Positions 1 through 9,039 of a DNA stretch of 64,000 nucleotides are shown in pieces. A program made the translations under genes and the position numbers. The stretch is from Faecalibacterium duncaniae (GTDB lineage Bacteria; Bacillota; Clostridia; Oscillospirales; Ruminococcaceae), in contig NZ_CP048437.1 of assembly GCF_010509575.1 (NCBI RefSeq), positions 2,604,001-2,668,000 of the forward strand, written 5' to 3'. Numbering within the stretch: the first letter of the stretch is position 1; every line of letters starts with the position of its first letter. A model generated the notes under the pieces. That model was not told the DNA's origin, did not search any database, and was given only the letters and a program-made list of their open reading frames with translations.

Positions 1-1066
1 CCACCGGCTCGTCCGGCTCGGTGGCTTTGCCGTGGTGGCCCACTGCCAGGAAAGCGTTTTCCTCCAGCGGCAAAAAGACGTCAAAGGTGCAGAAGTCGCC
101 GCACAGCTGGCACAGGGTCTCGCGCTCGCCCACGGGAAGGGACTTTTCCAAAAAAGTGCCGTCCGGCCCGTACAGCTCCCACACATAGCCCGTGTCCAGC
201 AGATAGCCGTTGGGGCGCTTCATCATCACGGCGTCAAAGCTGCCCACCGGCTGCGAGCTGCGGGCCAGCTCATTGCCGTCCAGATCAAAGGCAGCAAAGT
301 AATCATCGCCGCTGGATTCCAGCTCGCCCACCGTCAGCAGCTCGTCCCCGCTGAGGTTCAGGGAGGACATGCTGCAGAAGGGTCCGATCTCGTTATCCCC
401 TTCCAGCGTCAGCTCGGTGTACTCGCCGTCCTGCACCAGCACCGGCGCGGAGTTGGTCCAGTAGATCACGGTCAGATCCCGGTCCTTGGAGGAATAGCAG
501 CTGCCCGAGTAGTCCAGTGCGTCGCCGGGCTCCTCCGGGTCGCTGCTGTTCAGATCGTAGCAGTAGACGTCAAAGGTGTCCATGGCATACAGGATGCCAT
601 TGCGGTCGATGCTGAGGGCGTTGCTGCCGTCAATGTTGTACTCTGCCACCGGGGTCAGCCGGTCATCCTTGATGGCATACTCGAAGATCTTGGCAGACTG
701 CTTTTCATCGTCCTCGTTGTAGAAGCTGAAGAAGTAATTGCCCCGGTAGCTGTCCGCGTGGATCAAATGATAGGCACCGCCTACCTCGCGGCGGACATCA
801 AAGGGGATGTACTGCGCCTTGAAGGTGTATTCGCCGATGGTCAGTTCCCCGGTTTTGAACTGGGCCACAAGGGCCCCCGTGGGGGCAGCCTTCTCCCCTG
901 CTGCTTCCGGCTGTGCCGAAGCGGACGGGGCACTGCTGCTGGAAGCCGGTGCACTGGAAACGCTGGAAGCGCTGGCGGCACCGGAGCCGCCGCAGGCGGT
1001 CAGCCCGAGGGCGGCGGTGGCAAGGCCCATGGCCTTGAGGAAATCTCTGCGCTGAATCTTTCTCAT
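1..1066 (-). CDS. Tat-exported lipoprotein of unknown function (3' end outside window)
   Basis: The frame stays open to the window edge, so the C-terminus is missing (about 355 codons seen). The ATG follows a good AAGGAGG. The N-terminus has a twin-arginine motif (QRRDFLK), a hydrophobic stretch and a lipobox ending TACGG, then a Ser/Ala-rich linker, so the mature protein should be a membrane-anchored lipoprotein exported folded by Tat. The rest is rich in Asp, Tyr and Gly with repeated short strands (for example YNIDGSNALSIDRNGILYA), which looks like a beta-propeller-type fold; that is inference from texture only. It is the last visible gene of a minus-strand cluster of exported proteins. 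No enzyme motif was recognised. Confidence 0.8.
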   Translation of the reverse strand, partial: MRKIQRRDFLKAMGLATAALGLTACGGSGAASASSVSSAPASSSSAPSASAQPEAAGEKAAPTGALVAQFKTGELTIGEYTFKAQYIPFDVRREVGGAYHLIHADSYRGNYFFSFYNEDDEKQSAKIFEYAIKDDRLTPVAEYNIDGSNALSIDRNGILYAMDTFDVYCYDLNSSDPEEPGDALDYSGSCYSSKDRDLTVIYWTNSAPVLVQDGEYTELTLEGDNEIGPFCSMSSLNLSGDELLTVGELESSGDDYFAAFDLDGNELARSSQPVGSFDAVMMKRPNGYLLDTGYVWELYGPDGTFLEKSLPVGERETLCQLCGDFCTFDVFLPLEENAFLAVGHHGKATEPDEPV

Positions 1067-1086
1067 ATCCGTTCCTCCTTTTGGGG

Positions 1087-1953
1087 TCACTGCACTTTTG
1101 CAAAGGCTTCGTCAGCACGGCGGCTGTACAATGCCATGCCGCCGGTCTGGGCATCGTTGGCCAGATTGATGTTCTCCACGAACTGGGCCTTTTCCTGCTC
1201 AGAGAGCTGCCCGCCCTTCATGGCGGCAGATGCCACGGCACCCATGGCACCGATCATACCCATCTGGCCCTTCAGCTCCCGTTCCTCGGCCTTGGACATC
1301 CGGCGGCCGAACATGCTGGTCTCATTATCGTGGACCCCGAAGATGTGGTCCAGATGCTGCCGTGCGATGTGGGCATAGCCGATCTCCCGCCGGTCCCGCT
1401 TGCTGAAGCAGATGACCAGCTCCTGCTTGATGTAGGGGTGGGGACGCATACCCCGCTGGGTCTGGGCCTCGGTGATGCCGCGGGGCTGCACCAGACGGAT
1501 CTTCAGGCCGCCGCCGTTGAGGGTGGGTTCCTGGCCCGGCTCCTTGGCGGGGGTCTCGTCCAGATACTCCTCATAGCTGGCGATCTGGTCGTAGCGGATC
1601 AGCTCCGGCATCTTGCCCCGGCCGCCGGTGCGGTCGTCGATGTACAGCATTCCAAGCTCATCGCAGAACACCAGCCCCATTTGCGTCGGGGTGGAGGGGT
1701 ATGCGTTGACCCGGAACTCGGTCTTGTCGAACACCTCGTCGAACACCCGCTTCATCCGGGCCATGTACTCCATGTGCTCCTTTGCTTCGTCCAGCGTCAG
1801 CTCACTGAGCCGGATATATTTGGAGCACTTGTTGCCACAGTCATCGCAGAGGAACTGTCCGTCCCGGAGCTTGGAGCGGTGCAGGGTGCCGCACTCCTTG
1901 CCGCAGACGGCACAGTTCTGTTTTGCGAACAGGTTGGAAAAGAATCCCATCAT
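1087..1953 (-). CDS. DUF4428 zinc-ribbon protein
   Basis: A 288-residue cytoplasmic protein without a signal peptide. Residues about 14-45 carry paired Cys motifs (CAVCGKEC and CDDCGNKC) that should bind zinc, as in DUF4428 proteins. The middle has a strand-rich segment (RVNAYPSTP, GLVFCDELGMLYIDD), and the C-terminus is Met/Ala-rich and probably helical. RBS AAGGAG lies six bases before the first of two consecutive ATGs. It sits 28 bases downstream of the SPFH gene, which also ends in zinc ribbons, so the two are probably co-transcribed and may work together at the membrane. The family assignment comes from the Cys pattern; the function is unknown. Confidence 0.75.
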   Translation of the reverse strand: MMGFFSNLFAKQNCAVCGKECGTLHRSKLRDGQFLCDDCGNKCSKYIRLSELTLDEAKEHMEYMARMKRVFDEVFDKTEFRVNAYPSTPTQMGLVFCDELGMLYIDDRTGGRGKMPELIRYDQIASYEEYLDETPAKEPGQEPTLNGGGLKIRLVQPRGITEAQTQRGMRPHPYIKQELVICFSKRDRREIGYAHIARQHLDHIFGVHDNETSMFGRRMSKAEERELKGQMGMIGAMGAVASAAMKGGQLSEQEKAQFVENINLANDAQTGGMALYSRRADEAFAKVQ

Positions 1954-1981
1954 GGTATGCTCCTTTCATTGCTCTGTATTG

Positions 1982-3418
1982 TCAGGTCCGGTCGCTGTCG
2001 TCAAAGGGGTCGCCGCACTCCGGGCAGAACTTGGGCGGGTGAGCGGGGTCTGCCGGCTCCCAGCCGCATTTGTCGCACTTATACTTGGGCGTACCGGCGG
2101 GCTTTGGTTTGCCGCACTCGGAGCAGAAGCGGCCCTTGTTCACTGCGCCGCAGCTGCAAGTCCAGCCTTCTGCTGCCGCCGGGCGGGGCTTGCCACACTC
2201 CGGGCAGAACTTACCCGTAACGGTAGCACCGCAGCTGCAGGTCCAGCTGTCCGCAGCGGGCTTCGGCTCCGGCTTTTTGCTGCCGCATTCCGGGCAGAAT
2301 TTGCCGGTAACGGTAGCGCCGCAGCTGCACTGCCAGCTGTCCGCCGGGGCGGGTGCGGGACGGCTGACCTGCTGGGGCGCGTCCACGCTGTCCGGATGGG
2401 CCTGCTGGCCCATGGCGAACAGGTTCTGGGCGCTCATGCCGCCCATGCCGCCTGCACCGGCCGCCATGCCCATGCCCATAAAGCCGGTCATGGCACCGGC
2501 GGTGTTGCCGGCGGCGGTCTTCATGGCATCGATCTGGCCGCCCACCAGACGGGCGGCAGCGGTGGTGGGGTCGGTGGTCATGGCGTTTTCTTCCCACTCT
2601 GTGATCTTCTTCTGCTGCTCCTCCGGGATGGACAGGGAGTTGATGTTGAAGGAGAACACCTCAATGCCCCGCTTTTTGCGCCAGACATTCGACAGTTGCT
2701 CGTTGAGCGCCTCGGAGATCTCCAGCGTGTGGGCAGGGATCTCGTAATACTGCACCTTGTTGGCCGAAAGGGTGGCAAGGGCAGGCTGCAGGGCGTTCAT
2801 CAGCTCGCTCTTCAGCCGGGGTGCGATCTCCGATGCGTCATACTGGGTGGAGACGTTGCTGCACACGTTGGTGTAGAACAGCAGCGGGTCGCAGATGCGG
2901 CAGGTGAAGCTGCCGTTGCACCGCAGGTTCACCGAGAGCTTGTAGCCCCGCTCCTCGCTGACCACCACCCGGAAGGGAATGGGGGTGGCGGTGCCGTACA
3001 GGATCTCGCCCAGTTCCTTGGTGTTGATGTAGTACACCCGCTGGTCCTTGCCCGTGTCGCCGCCGTAGGTAAAGCGCTTGGCCACGGTCTGGAATGTCTG
3101 CGCCAGACTGTCGCCGAAGTTTCCGGTGAAGACGCTGGGCTCGGTGGACGAATCGAAAGTGAACTCGCCCGGCTCCGCGCACACCTCCACCACGCGGCCC
3201 TGCTCCACGATGAGCATACACTGGCCGTCTGCCACGGCGATGCCGCTGCCACTGGTGATGATGTTGTCCTCGCCATTGTTGGAGCTGCGGCGGGAAGTGC
3301 GCTTCTGGCCCTTGACCATCAGCACATCCTTATCCAGAGCGTCGCAGTAGAAAAATTCCTTCCACTGGTCTGCAAGAGTTCCGCCCAGTGCACCCATACC
3401 TGCTTTGATAAGACCCAT
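1982..3418 (-). CDS. SPFH-domain protein with four C-terminal zinc ribbons
   Basis: A 478-residue protein. Residues about 1-280 resemble the SPFH/Band-7 family typified by YdjI ('virion core protein'): MGLIKAG start, WKEFFYCD, a GGDTGKDQRVYYINTKELG stretch and a long helix ending near EEQQKKITEWEE. A Gly/Met/Ala-rich hinge follows, then from about residue 357 four CxC/CxxC zinc ribbons in tandem, the first two sharing CSCGATVTGKFCPECG. SPFH proteins form membrane-associated oligomeric scaffolds; YdjI of Bacillus is linked to membrane-stress response. The start follows AGGAGG. The DUF4428 gene is just downstream. The four-fold zinc ribbon suggests protein or nucleic-acid binding, which is inference. 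Confidence 0.85.
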   Translation of the reverse strand: MGLIKAGMGALGGTLADQWKEFFYCDALDKDVLMVKGQKRTSRRSSNNGEDNIITSGSGIAVADGQCMLIVEQGRVVEVCAEPGEFTFDSSTEPSVFTGNFGDSLAQTFQTVAKRFTYGGDTGKDQRVYYINTKELGEILYGTATPIPFRVVVSEERGYKLSVNLRCNGSFTCRICDPLLFYTNVCSNVSTQYDASEIAPRLKSELMNALQPALATLSANKVQYYEIPAHTLEISEALNEQLSNVWRKKRGIEVFSFNINSLSIPEEQQKKITEWEENAMTTDPTTAAARLVGGQIDAMKTAAGNTAGAMTGFMGMGMAAGAGGMGGMSAQNLFAMGQQAHPDSVDAPQQVSRPAPAPADSWQCSCGATVTGKFCPECGSKKPEPKPAADSWTCSCGATVTGKFCPECGKPRPAAAEGWTCSCGAVNKGRFCSECGKPKPAGTPKYKCDKCGWEPADPAHPPKFCPECGDPFDDSDRT

Positions 3419-3452
3419 AGTAATTTCCTCCTGTATGTTTTATTTGTGTAAA

Positions 3453-3472
3453 CGATAACTTTTTTGTTATCG
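3453..3472. other. Small perfect hairpin between lipoprotein and SPFH genes
   Basis: CGATAAC, six T, GTTATCG. It lies between the stop of the 3491-5047 gene and the start of the SPFH gene. It may be a weak terminator, a processing site or an operator; the stem is short. Confidence 0.35.
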
Positions 3473-3490
3473 CACGGTTTCCGGTTTCGG

Positions 3491-5047
3491 TCACGGTACA
3501 AGGGTTAGATCCGGGGAGTCGTTTTTCCAGTAAATGGGACGCGTGTCCCGGTCAAACAGCACTTCTCCGGCGCGGTATTTCAGGCTGCAACCGCTGGGGC
3601 TGCCGTCATCGTTCAGCAAAATGGCCCAGAACTCGCAGGGCCTGCCGTTCTGGTCGGTCAGCGTGAAGTACAGCTCGGTACCGTCCTCGGTGCGGCCCTG
3701 TGTTCCCTCGGCGGTGCCGGTCAGGGTGCCGTTCCACCCGTCCCATTCCACGCTCATGCAGCAGCTGCCGTCCGGCAGGAAGGTCATCCAGCGGATGCCC
3801 TTTGCGGCCTCGTCTCCGGCGCGGTAAGTGCCCCACAGCCTGCGGGGGATGGCGGTGTAGCCGATGTCGTCCCACGCCTCGGTGCGCTGAAAAACGTACC
3901 AGACCTCACTGCCCTTTTTGGGGCCGGTGGACTGCATCCGCAGCGAGCGGTCCTCCATCATGGAGATGGTCCAGCGGCTTCTGCCGTCCTCGCTGAGGCA
4001 TGTCAGGTTCCAGCCCTGACTTTTTTCCCCGTCCCAGCCGGTCACAGCGCCGGCATTCAGCTCTCCGGTGCGGGTCTCGGCAGCGGACTGGATCTGCGGG
4101 CTGACGTATGTTTCCCGGATGAAGGAGACGGTCACCGTGCCGGTGATCTCGGCCTTTTCCAGCCGCAAGGTAAAGCTTTCGTTGCGGTCGGCGGGGACAC
4201 AGCTTTCACCCTGCGTCACCGCCGTGACTGCCATCCACTCGGCCAGCACCTGCCACTCCCAGTCCGGTGGCAGCGGCTGTGCGTCCAGCGGGATGGTCGG
4301 GGCATCGGTCACGTACTCCTCCCCGGAGGCGCTGAACCGGCGGATGAGAAAGGTAACGTTCCCCGCTTCGTCAAACGAAACCGGCAGCTCGTCCAGCGAA
4401 GTCCACCATGCGGTGTTTCCCTCTTTCAGGCTGCCGGGGGGCAGCATTCCTCTCTCGATGGCGGCTTGACGGTCCAGCTCATCCCGGCGCTTCACGTCGC
4501 GGTAAAGCGCCTCTTCCAGCGCAGCGGGGTCTGCCCCCATGCGCTGCAGCATCTGGGTGACGGTCAGCTGTTTTCCGCTGTCAAAGTCAAAGCACCAGCC
4601 CCAATGGAAGGGTGCATCCGTACCGCCATAGCAGCTGCTGACCACAAGGCTGACGCAGTCGCCGTACCAGCTGGCGTTCCAGTTCATCTCAATGCAGATG
4701 TCCCACGAATCTGGGTCGGCTGCCGCCGGGCAGTCTGCGTACTCCTGCACATCGTATTCGTAGAGCTGGGCGATCTCAGCGTTGATGCGGGCAGCATCGG
4801 CGCTGTCGCTTTCCAGCCGGGGCAGATGGATGTTCAACCGGACCTTGCCGCCGTTTTCCGCCTGCACCACCTTTTCAAGGGTGTACTGCTCGGTGATCAT
4901 CCCGGTGGCGTGCATGGAATCCGGCGGGGTCGATTTCAGCTCCCGGCTGCCAGCCGGGCGGGCAGAGGCTGCGGTCTTTGCCCCGCAGCCCGCCAGCAGC
5001 GCTGCCAGCAAAACTGCCGGTATCCAGCGGAATGCTTTGTGTTTCAT
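3491..5047 (-). CDS. DUF3298-like lipoprotein, paralogue 1
   Basis: A 518-residue lipoprotein with signal peptide MKHKAFRWIPAVLLAALLAGC (lipobox LAGC). Residues about 50-190 show the RsiV/PdaC-type DUF3298 pattern: paired strands INIHLPRLE-like, then SLVVSSCYGGT, WCFDFDSGKQLTV and MLQRMGADP. This domain is extracytoplasmic in characterised families (anti-sigma RsiV, deacetylase PdaC), but no deacetylase motif is visible here. The C-terminal half is paralogue-specific and Trp-rich. It is the most diverged of three tandem copies (3491-8190), and its C-terminal half aligns poorly with the other two. The start follows AGGAG. Assignment of the domain is by motif, so moderately certain. Confidence 0.8.
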   Translation of the reverse strand: MKHKAFRWIPAVLLAALLAGCGAKTAASARPAGSRELKSTPPDSMHATGMITEQYTLEKVVQAENGGKVRLNIHLPRLESDSADAARINAEIAQLYEYDVQEYADCPAAADPDSWDICIEMNWNASWYGDCVSLVVSSCYGGTDAPFHWGWCFDFDSGKQLTVTQMLQRMGADPAALEEALYRDVKRRDELDRQAAIERGMLPPGSLKEGNTAWWTSLDELPVSFDEAGNVTFLIRRFSASGEEYVTDAPTIPLDAQPLPPDWEWQVLAEWMAVTAVTQGESCVPADRNESFTLRLEKAEITGTVTVSFIRETYVSPQIQSAAETRTGELNAGAVTGWDGEKSQGWNLTCLSEDGRSRWTISMMEDRSLRMQSTGPKKGSEVWYVFQRTEAWDDIGYTAIPRRLWGTYRAGDEAAKGIRWMTFLPDGSCCMSVEWDGWNGTLTGTAEGTQGRTEDGTELYFTLTDQNGRPCEFWAILLNDDGSPSGCSLKYRAGEVLFDRDTRPIYWKNDSPDLTLVP

Positions 5048-5084
5048 GGTGGTTCTCCTGTGTTCTCAGCGGCTCCCGCCGGGG

Positions 5085-6641
5085 TCAGGGATCCGGGCAG
5101 CGGATCAGCTGCAGCTGGGTCTCGCCCTCGGCAAAGGGGTTTTGCCCGGCGATCATGGTAAGGTTCAGGGTCTCGTTGTACAGGTCGTACTTCACCGCCG
5201 CCACAAAGGTGATGCCCGGCATCCCGTCTGCCGTCTCGCTGGTAGAGACGCCCAGCACCATGCCCTCCGGCACCACGCCCAGATAGTCGGCGTAGCCCTG
5301 ATAGAAAACGTTGTTGTCCTGCACGCCCATCTGGACGGAACCGTTGCTTTCCACGTCCATCCAGTCAAACTGGTTGTCAGACATGTCGTTGAAGGCACCG
5401 ACGGCCTCCGAGGGGATCTCCTGCATGTTCCACTCTGCTGTCAGGGGAGCCAGCTCCAGCACAGAGCCATCCTCCTGATGCAGAATTACCTCTTTGCCGC
5501 TGCGTTCCAGCGCCACGCCGTTGTTTGCAATGTAGATGGGGTCCTGGCAGACCAGAGCGCTGCCGAACATAAGGCAGTGCAGCACATCCACATACTCCAC
5601 CACGCCGTCCCTGGTCAGCAGATAGACCACCGGGTGGAAGGACGCGCCCAGTTCTCCGATGCACACATCCACATACTCATTATAGATGCCAAGGATGGGG
5701 TAGGTGCGGTCCTGTTCCAGCCGGATGCCGTAATCCGCGTCCCATGCGGCGGTCTCCGGCGTGCGGCGGAGGGTGACGGTGCCCTGGGTTCCTTCCAGCT
5801 GCACCGAAGCGCTGCCGTAAGTATCGGTCAGCACCGGGGTGTCGGCGGGGGTCAGCGGGATCTCCACATCCAGCTGCCGCCAGCCCCACCCGGCGGGGGA
5901 GCTGCACCCGCCCCGGAGCACCAGCCGGTCCTGCTCCGGCAGCAGCAGGCACAGGTCATCCAGCTGGTTGTTTTCCAGCGTGTTCATCCGCATGCTTGCC
6001 AGATTGCCGCCGCTGCGCAGGCCCTCGTAGTAGCCGCCCTGCGCCATATTCCGGTCAAAGGTCTGCATGGCCTCGCGCAGCATCTGCTGCTGCACGGCAT
6101 CCGGGTCCAGCCCCATGCGCTGAAGCATTTCAGCCACGGAGACCTGCTTTCCGGTGGCAAAATCGAAGCACCAGCCCCGGGAATACCCCGGATCGGTACC
6201 GCCGTCGTAGCGGAACATCACAAGGCTGACGCAGTCGCCGTACCAGTAGGCATCCCAGTTGATATAAGTATCATAAGTATCCGGGCTCCCCTCGTCCTGC
6301 TGGGGCTCGATCTCCGGGCTGTCCTCGTACTCTCGGAATTCTGCCGCATACATGGCGGCAAGCTCATAGTTGATATAAGCGGCGTCCGGGCTGTAGCACA
6401 CAAGCTGCGGCACATGGATGTTCAACTTCTGTGCGCTGCCCCACTCGTACAGCTGGATGGTCTTTTCCAGCGTGAACTGCTCGGTGATGCGGTCTTTTTG
6501 TGCTGTCTGCACCGCCGTGTCTGCGGTGCTCTGGGGGACAGTGCCGGAGCCTGTGGGGGCAGCGGGAGCCGCTGCGCTGCCGCACCCCGCCAGCACCACC
6601 GCCGCCGCCAGCACCGCAGCGGCAAGGCGTTTGTGTTTCAT
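5085..6641 (-). CDS. DUF3298-like lipoprotein, paralogue 2
   Basis: A 518-residue lipoprotein (lipobox LAGCG) closely related to its downstream and upstream neighbours. N-terminal half: DUF3298-like segment with YGDCVSLVMFRYDGGTDP and WCFDFATGKQVSVAEMLQRMG. C-terminal half: a second module shared with paralogue 3, recognisable by DRTYPILGIYNEYVDVCIGE, DGVVEYVDVLHCLMFG, NNGVALE and the ending MIAGQNPFAEGETQLQL. That C-terminal module looks like a repetitive beta fold. It starts with ATG after AGGAG and is 37 bases from the next gene, so it is in an operon. Function unknown; likely surface-exposed. Confidence 0.85.
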   Translation of the reverse strand: MKHKRLAAAVLAAAVVLAGCGSAAAPAAPTGSGTVPQSTADTAVQTAQKDRITEQFTLEKTIQLYEWGSAQKLNIHVPQLVCYSPDAAYINYELAAMYAAEFREYEDSPEIEPQQDEGSPDTYDTYINWDAYWYGDCVSLVMFRYDGGTDPGYSRGWCFDFATGKQVSVAEMLQRMGLDPDAVQQQMLREAMQTFDRNMAQGGYYEGLRSGGNLASMRMNTLENNQLDDLCLLLPEQDRLVLRGGCSSPAGWGWRQLDVEIPLTPADTPVLTDTYGSASVQLEGTQGTVTLRRTPETAAWDADYGIRLEQDRTYPILGIYNEYVDVCIGELGASFHPVVYLLTRDGVVEYVDVLHCLMFGSALVCQDPIYIANNGVALERSGKEVILHQEDGSVLELAPLTAEWNMQEIPSEAVGAFNDMSDNQFDWMDVESNGSVQMGVQDNNVFYQGYADYLGVVPEGMVLGVSTSETADGMPGITFVAAVKYDLYNETLNLTMIAGQNPFAEGETQLQLIRCPDP

Positions 6642-6660
6642 GGTGGTTCTCCTTGTTTTC

Positions 6661-8190
6661 TCAACCGTAGCTGCGGTTCATCTGCAGCTGGGTCTCGCCC
6701 TCGGCAAAGGGGTTTTGCCCGGCGATCATGGTCATGGTCAGGTTCTCGTTGTACAGGTCCATCTTGAACGCCGCCACAAAGTTGAGCCCCGCATCCGTAG
6801 AGATGCCCAGCACCACGCCCTCGGGCACAACGCCCAGATATGCGGCATCGCCCTGATCCATGCGGCTGTTGTCCTGCATGCCCATCTGGACGCTGCCGTC
6901 ACTGGTCAGGTCCATCCAGCTCCAGCCGGTTTCGTCGGTATAGTTGTAGGAGCCGATGACGGAATAGGGGATCTCCTGCGCGCTCCACTCTGCCGACAGG
7001 GGAGCCAGCTCCAGCACAGAGCCATCCGCCCGGCGCAGGTTCACCTCGCTGCCGCAGAGTTCCAGCGCCACACCGTTGTTGGCAAAGTAGATGGGGTCCT
7101 GGCAGATCATGGCATCCCCGAACAGGAGGCAGCGCAGCACGTCCACATACTCCACCACGCCGTCTTTGGTCAGCAGATAGACCACCGGGCGGAAGAAGCC
7201 GTCCTCCTGCTCCCCGATGCACACGTCCACATATTCATTGTAAGCGCCAAGGATGGGGTAGGTGCGCGTCTGTTCCACCCGGATGCCAATGTCGCCCCAT
7301 TGGTCGGTCTTTGGCGCGGGGCTCAGGGTGATGGCGGCCTGCGTTCCCTCCAGCTGCACCTGCACACCATCGTAGGTATCGGTCAGCACCGGGGGATCGG
7401 CGGGGGCGGCGGAGGTCAGCGGGATCTCCATATCCAGCTGCTGCCAGCCTTCTTCACAGCTGTACTTTCCACGGAGCACCAGCTGATCCTGCTGTGGCAA
7501 AAGCAGGCACAGGTTTTCCAGTTCATTGTATTCCAGCGTGTCCATTCGCATTTGCGAAAGCTCTCCGCCGAGACGCAGGCCCTCGTAATACGCGCCCTGC
7601 GCCATCTCCCGGTCAAAGGCCTGCATGGCCTGCCGCTGCACCTGCTCCTGCACGGTGTCCGGGTCCAGACCCATGCGCTGCAGCATCTCGGCCACGGTGA
7701 TCTGCTGGCCGGTGGCAAAATCGAAGCACCAGCCGCTGTAACGCCACGGGGCGGTGCCGCCGTAGCGGCTGCGCACCACCAGGCTGACGCAGTCGCCGTA
7801 CCAGTAGGCATCCCAGCCCACACCGATCTGCGGGTACTCGCCGCCCGGCTGCCCGGCCTCCTCGTAGGCCTCATATTCCCGGAAATCCGCCGCATAGATG
7901 GCGGCAAGATCCTTGTTCAGGCTTACGGCATCCGGGCTGTCGCATTCCAGCTGCGGCACATGGACGGAAATGTACTGCACCTCTTCCTCTCCCCACACGC
8001 CCGAAACGTTCTTTTCCAGCGCGAACTGATCGGTGATGCGCTCCTTCTGGGCTGTCTGCACTGCCGTGCTTGCGGTGCTTTTGGCAGCTGCACCGGAGTT
8101 TGCGGGGGCAGCGGGGGCCGCTGCGCCGCCGCAGCCGGTCAGCCAGAGAGCCGCCGCCAGAACCACAGCAGCAAAACGTTTGTGTTTCAT
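6661..8190 (-). CDS. DUF3298-like lipoprotein, paralogue 3
   Basis: A 509-residue lipoprotein beginning MKHKRFAAVVLAAALWLTGC. I chose the ATG at 8190 because it opens the signal peptide; the open frame continues 58 codons upstream without one. It shares the whole architecture of paralogue 2: SLVVRSRYGGTAP, WCFDFATGQQITVAEMLQRMGLDP, RTYPILGAYNEYVDVCIGE and a C-terminus in MIAGQNPFAEGETQLQM. The near identity of the last 20 residues and of several blocks points to duplication within this locus. It lies 16 bases downstream of the next Tat lipoprotein gene. Role unknown. Confidence 0.85.
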   Translation of the reverse strand: MKHKRFAAVVLAAALWLTGCGGAAAPAAPANSGAAAKSTASTAVQTAQKERITDQFALEKNVSGVWGEEEVQYISVHVPQLECDSPDAVSLNKDLAAIYAADFREYEAYEEAGQPGGEYPQIGVGWDAYWYGDCVSLVVRSRYGGTAPWRYSGWCFDFATGQQITVAEMLQRMGLDPDTVQEQVQRQAMQAFDREMAQGAYYEGLRLGGELSQMRMDTLEYNELENLCLLLPQQDQLVLRGKYSCEEGWQQLDMEIPLTSAAPADPPVLTDTYDGVQVQLEGTQAAITLSPAPKTDQWGDIGIRVEQTRTYPILGAYNEYVDVCIGEQEDGFFRPVVYLLTKDGVVEYVDVLRCLLFGDAMICQDPIYFANNGVALELCGSEVNLRRADGSVLELAPLSAEWSAQEIPYSVIGSYNYTDETGWSWMDLTSDGSVQMGMQDNSRMDQGDAAYLGVVPEGVVLGISTDAGLNFVAAFKMDLYNENLTMTMIAGQNPFAEGETQLQMNRSYG

Positions 8191-8206
8191 GGCTGTCTCC
8201 TTTTCG

Positions 8207-8965
8207 TCATTCATCGTTGGTGGGGTTTTCTGGCGTACGCATGATATAGGCCGCCCAGTAGGTCTTGCCCTGAACATCCGCCACGGTGATGCCGATGTCG
8301 AACACGTCCACTTCCTGAGAGTCCATGGGGCCCGGGGCATAATTGAATTTTCCTTCCAGCTCATCCATCAGGGCCTTGAACTGGGCCTGATTGGCCGGGT
8401 AGGGCCGGTCCAGATAGTAGCGTTTCTCTCTGTAATGGTCCAGCTGGATGCCATAGCAGTTGTGGTGGATGCTCCGGATGAAGCCGGTGGAGCCTCTGCC
8501 CCATCCATAACCGCCCTCATCAAAGCCAGCCCACATTCCATCCACATAATCGCCGTTCATCCGGGCTTCCAGCCCTTCCTCTGCGGAGAAGGAAGGAGTG
8601 TCGTAGTCCACAAACATCTGCATTTCGGACTGAATGGAGTGTTCCAGACCCGCATTGTACTGCAGTTTGAAGTACTGCACCTTCCGCCGGGTCAGCTCGG
8701 CATTGATGATCTCAAAGATCTTTCTGCCGTCCCGGATCACCGGAATAGGGGGCGAATCGGGAGCCTCCGGAAGCGGAGGGCCAAGGGTGGTGATCTCCCC
8801 ACTGTAAAAGGGGTCGTAGGCAGAGGGGGGGAGGGAGCTGCCGGAGTCCGGGATGTCCGACGCACCGGAACCGCCAAAGCCCTCGTCCTCACAGGCGCTC
8901 AGGGCCAGCATCACCGCCGATGCGCCGGAGAGCTTGAGGAACGTCCGTCGGTCGTATCGTTTCAT
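8207..8965 (-). CDS. Small Tat lipoprotein, copy 1 of 3
   Basis: A 252-residue protein. The ATG at 8965 is preceded by GAAAGGAG and opens a Tat signal (YDRRTFLKLSG) with lipobox LSACE; eighteen upstream codons lack a signal and are excluded. After a Gly/Ser/Pro linker comes a helical region (IFEIINAELTRRKVQYFKLQYN) and a C-terminal strand pair ending DVQGKTYWAAYIM. Copies 2 and 3 downstream in the text order end the same way (QGKTYMTAVVF, KGKTYAVAVMV). The layout, with a helix starting xxINxxW/R and ending in a strand with conserved GKTY, loosely recalls CAP/SCP domains, but no catalytic His/Glu set is clear. Function unknown. Confidence 0.75.
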   Translation of the reverse strand: MKRYDRRTFLKLSGASAVMLALSACEDEGFGGSGASDIPDSGSSLPPSAYDPFYSGEITTLGPPLPEAPDSPPIPVIRDGRKIFEIINAELTRRKVQYFKLQYNAGLEHSIQSEMQMFVDYDTPSFSAEEGLEARMNGDYVDGMWAGFDEGGYGWGRGSTGFIRSIHHNCYGIQLDHYREKRYYLDRPYPANQAQFKALMDELEGKFNYAPGPMDSQEVDVFDIGITVADVQGKTYWAAYIMRTPENPTNDE

Positions 8966-8987
8966 GGGGGTGCTCCTTTCTATAAAG

Positions 8988-9017
8988 CCCCGGACACAGG
9001 GGGAGTGTGCCCGGGGC
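8988..9017 (-). terminator. Hairpin after small Tat lipoprotein copy 2
   Basis: GCCCCGGACAC and its complement GTGTGCCCGGGGC form a strong stem just downstream (minus strand) of the 9040-9630 gene, followed by CTTTATA. The poor T-tract suggests partial termination or mRNA stabilisation. Confidence 0.45.
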
Positions 9018-9039
9018 AAAAGGGGGAAGTCTGGTTATC

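Noticed and set aside
3453..3472. Hairpin CGATAAC-T6-GTTATCG as a strong terminator
   Set aside because: The T-run is in the loop rather than after the stem, so it was listed only as a small hairpin of unknown use.
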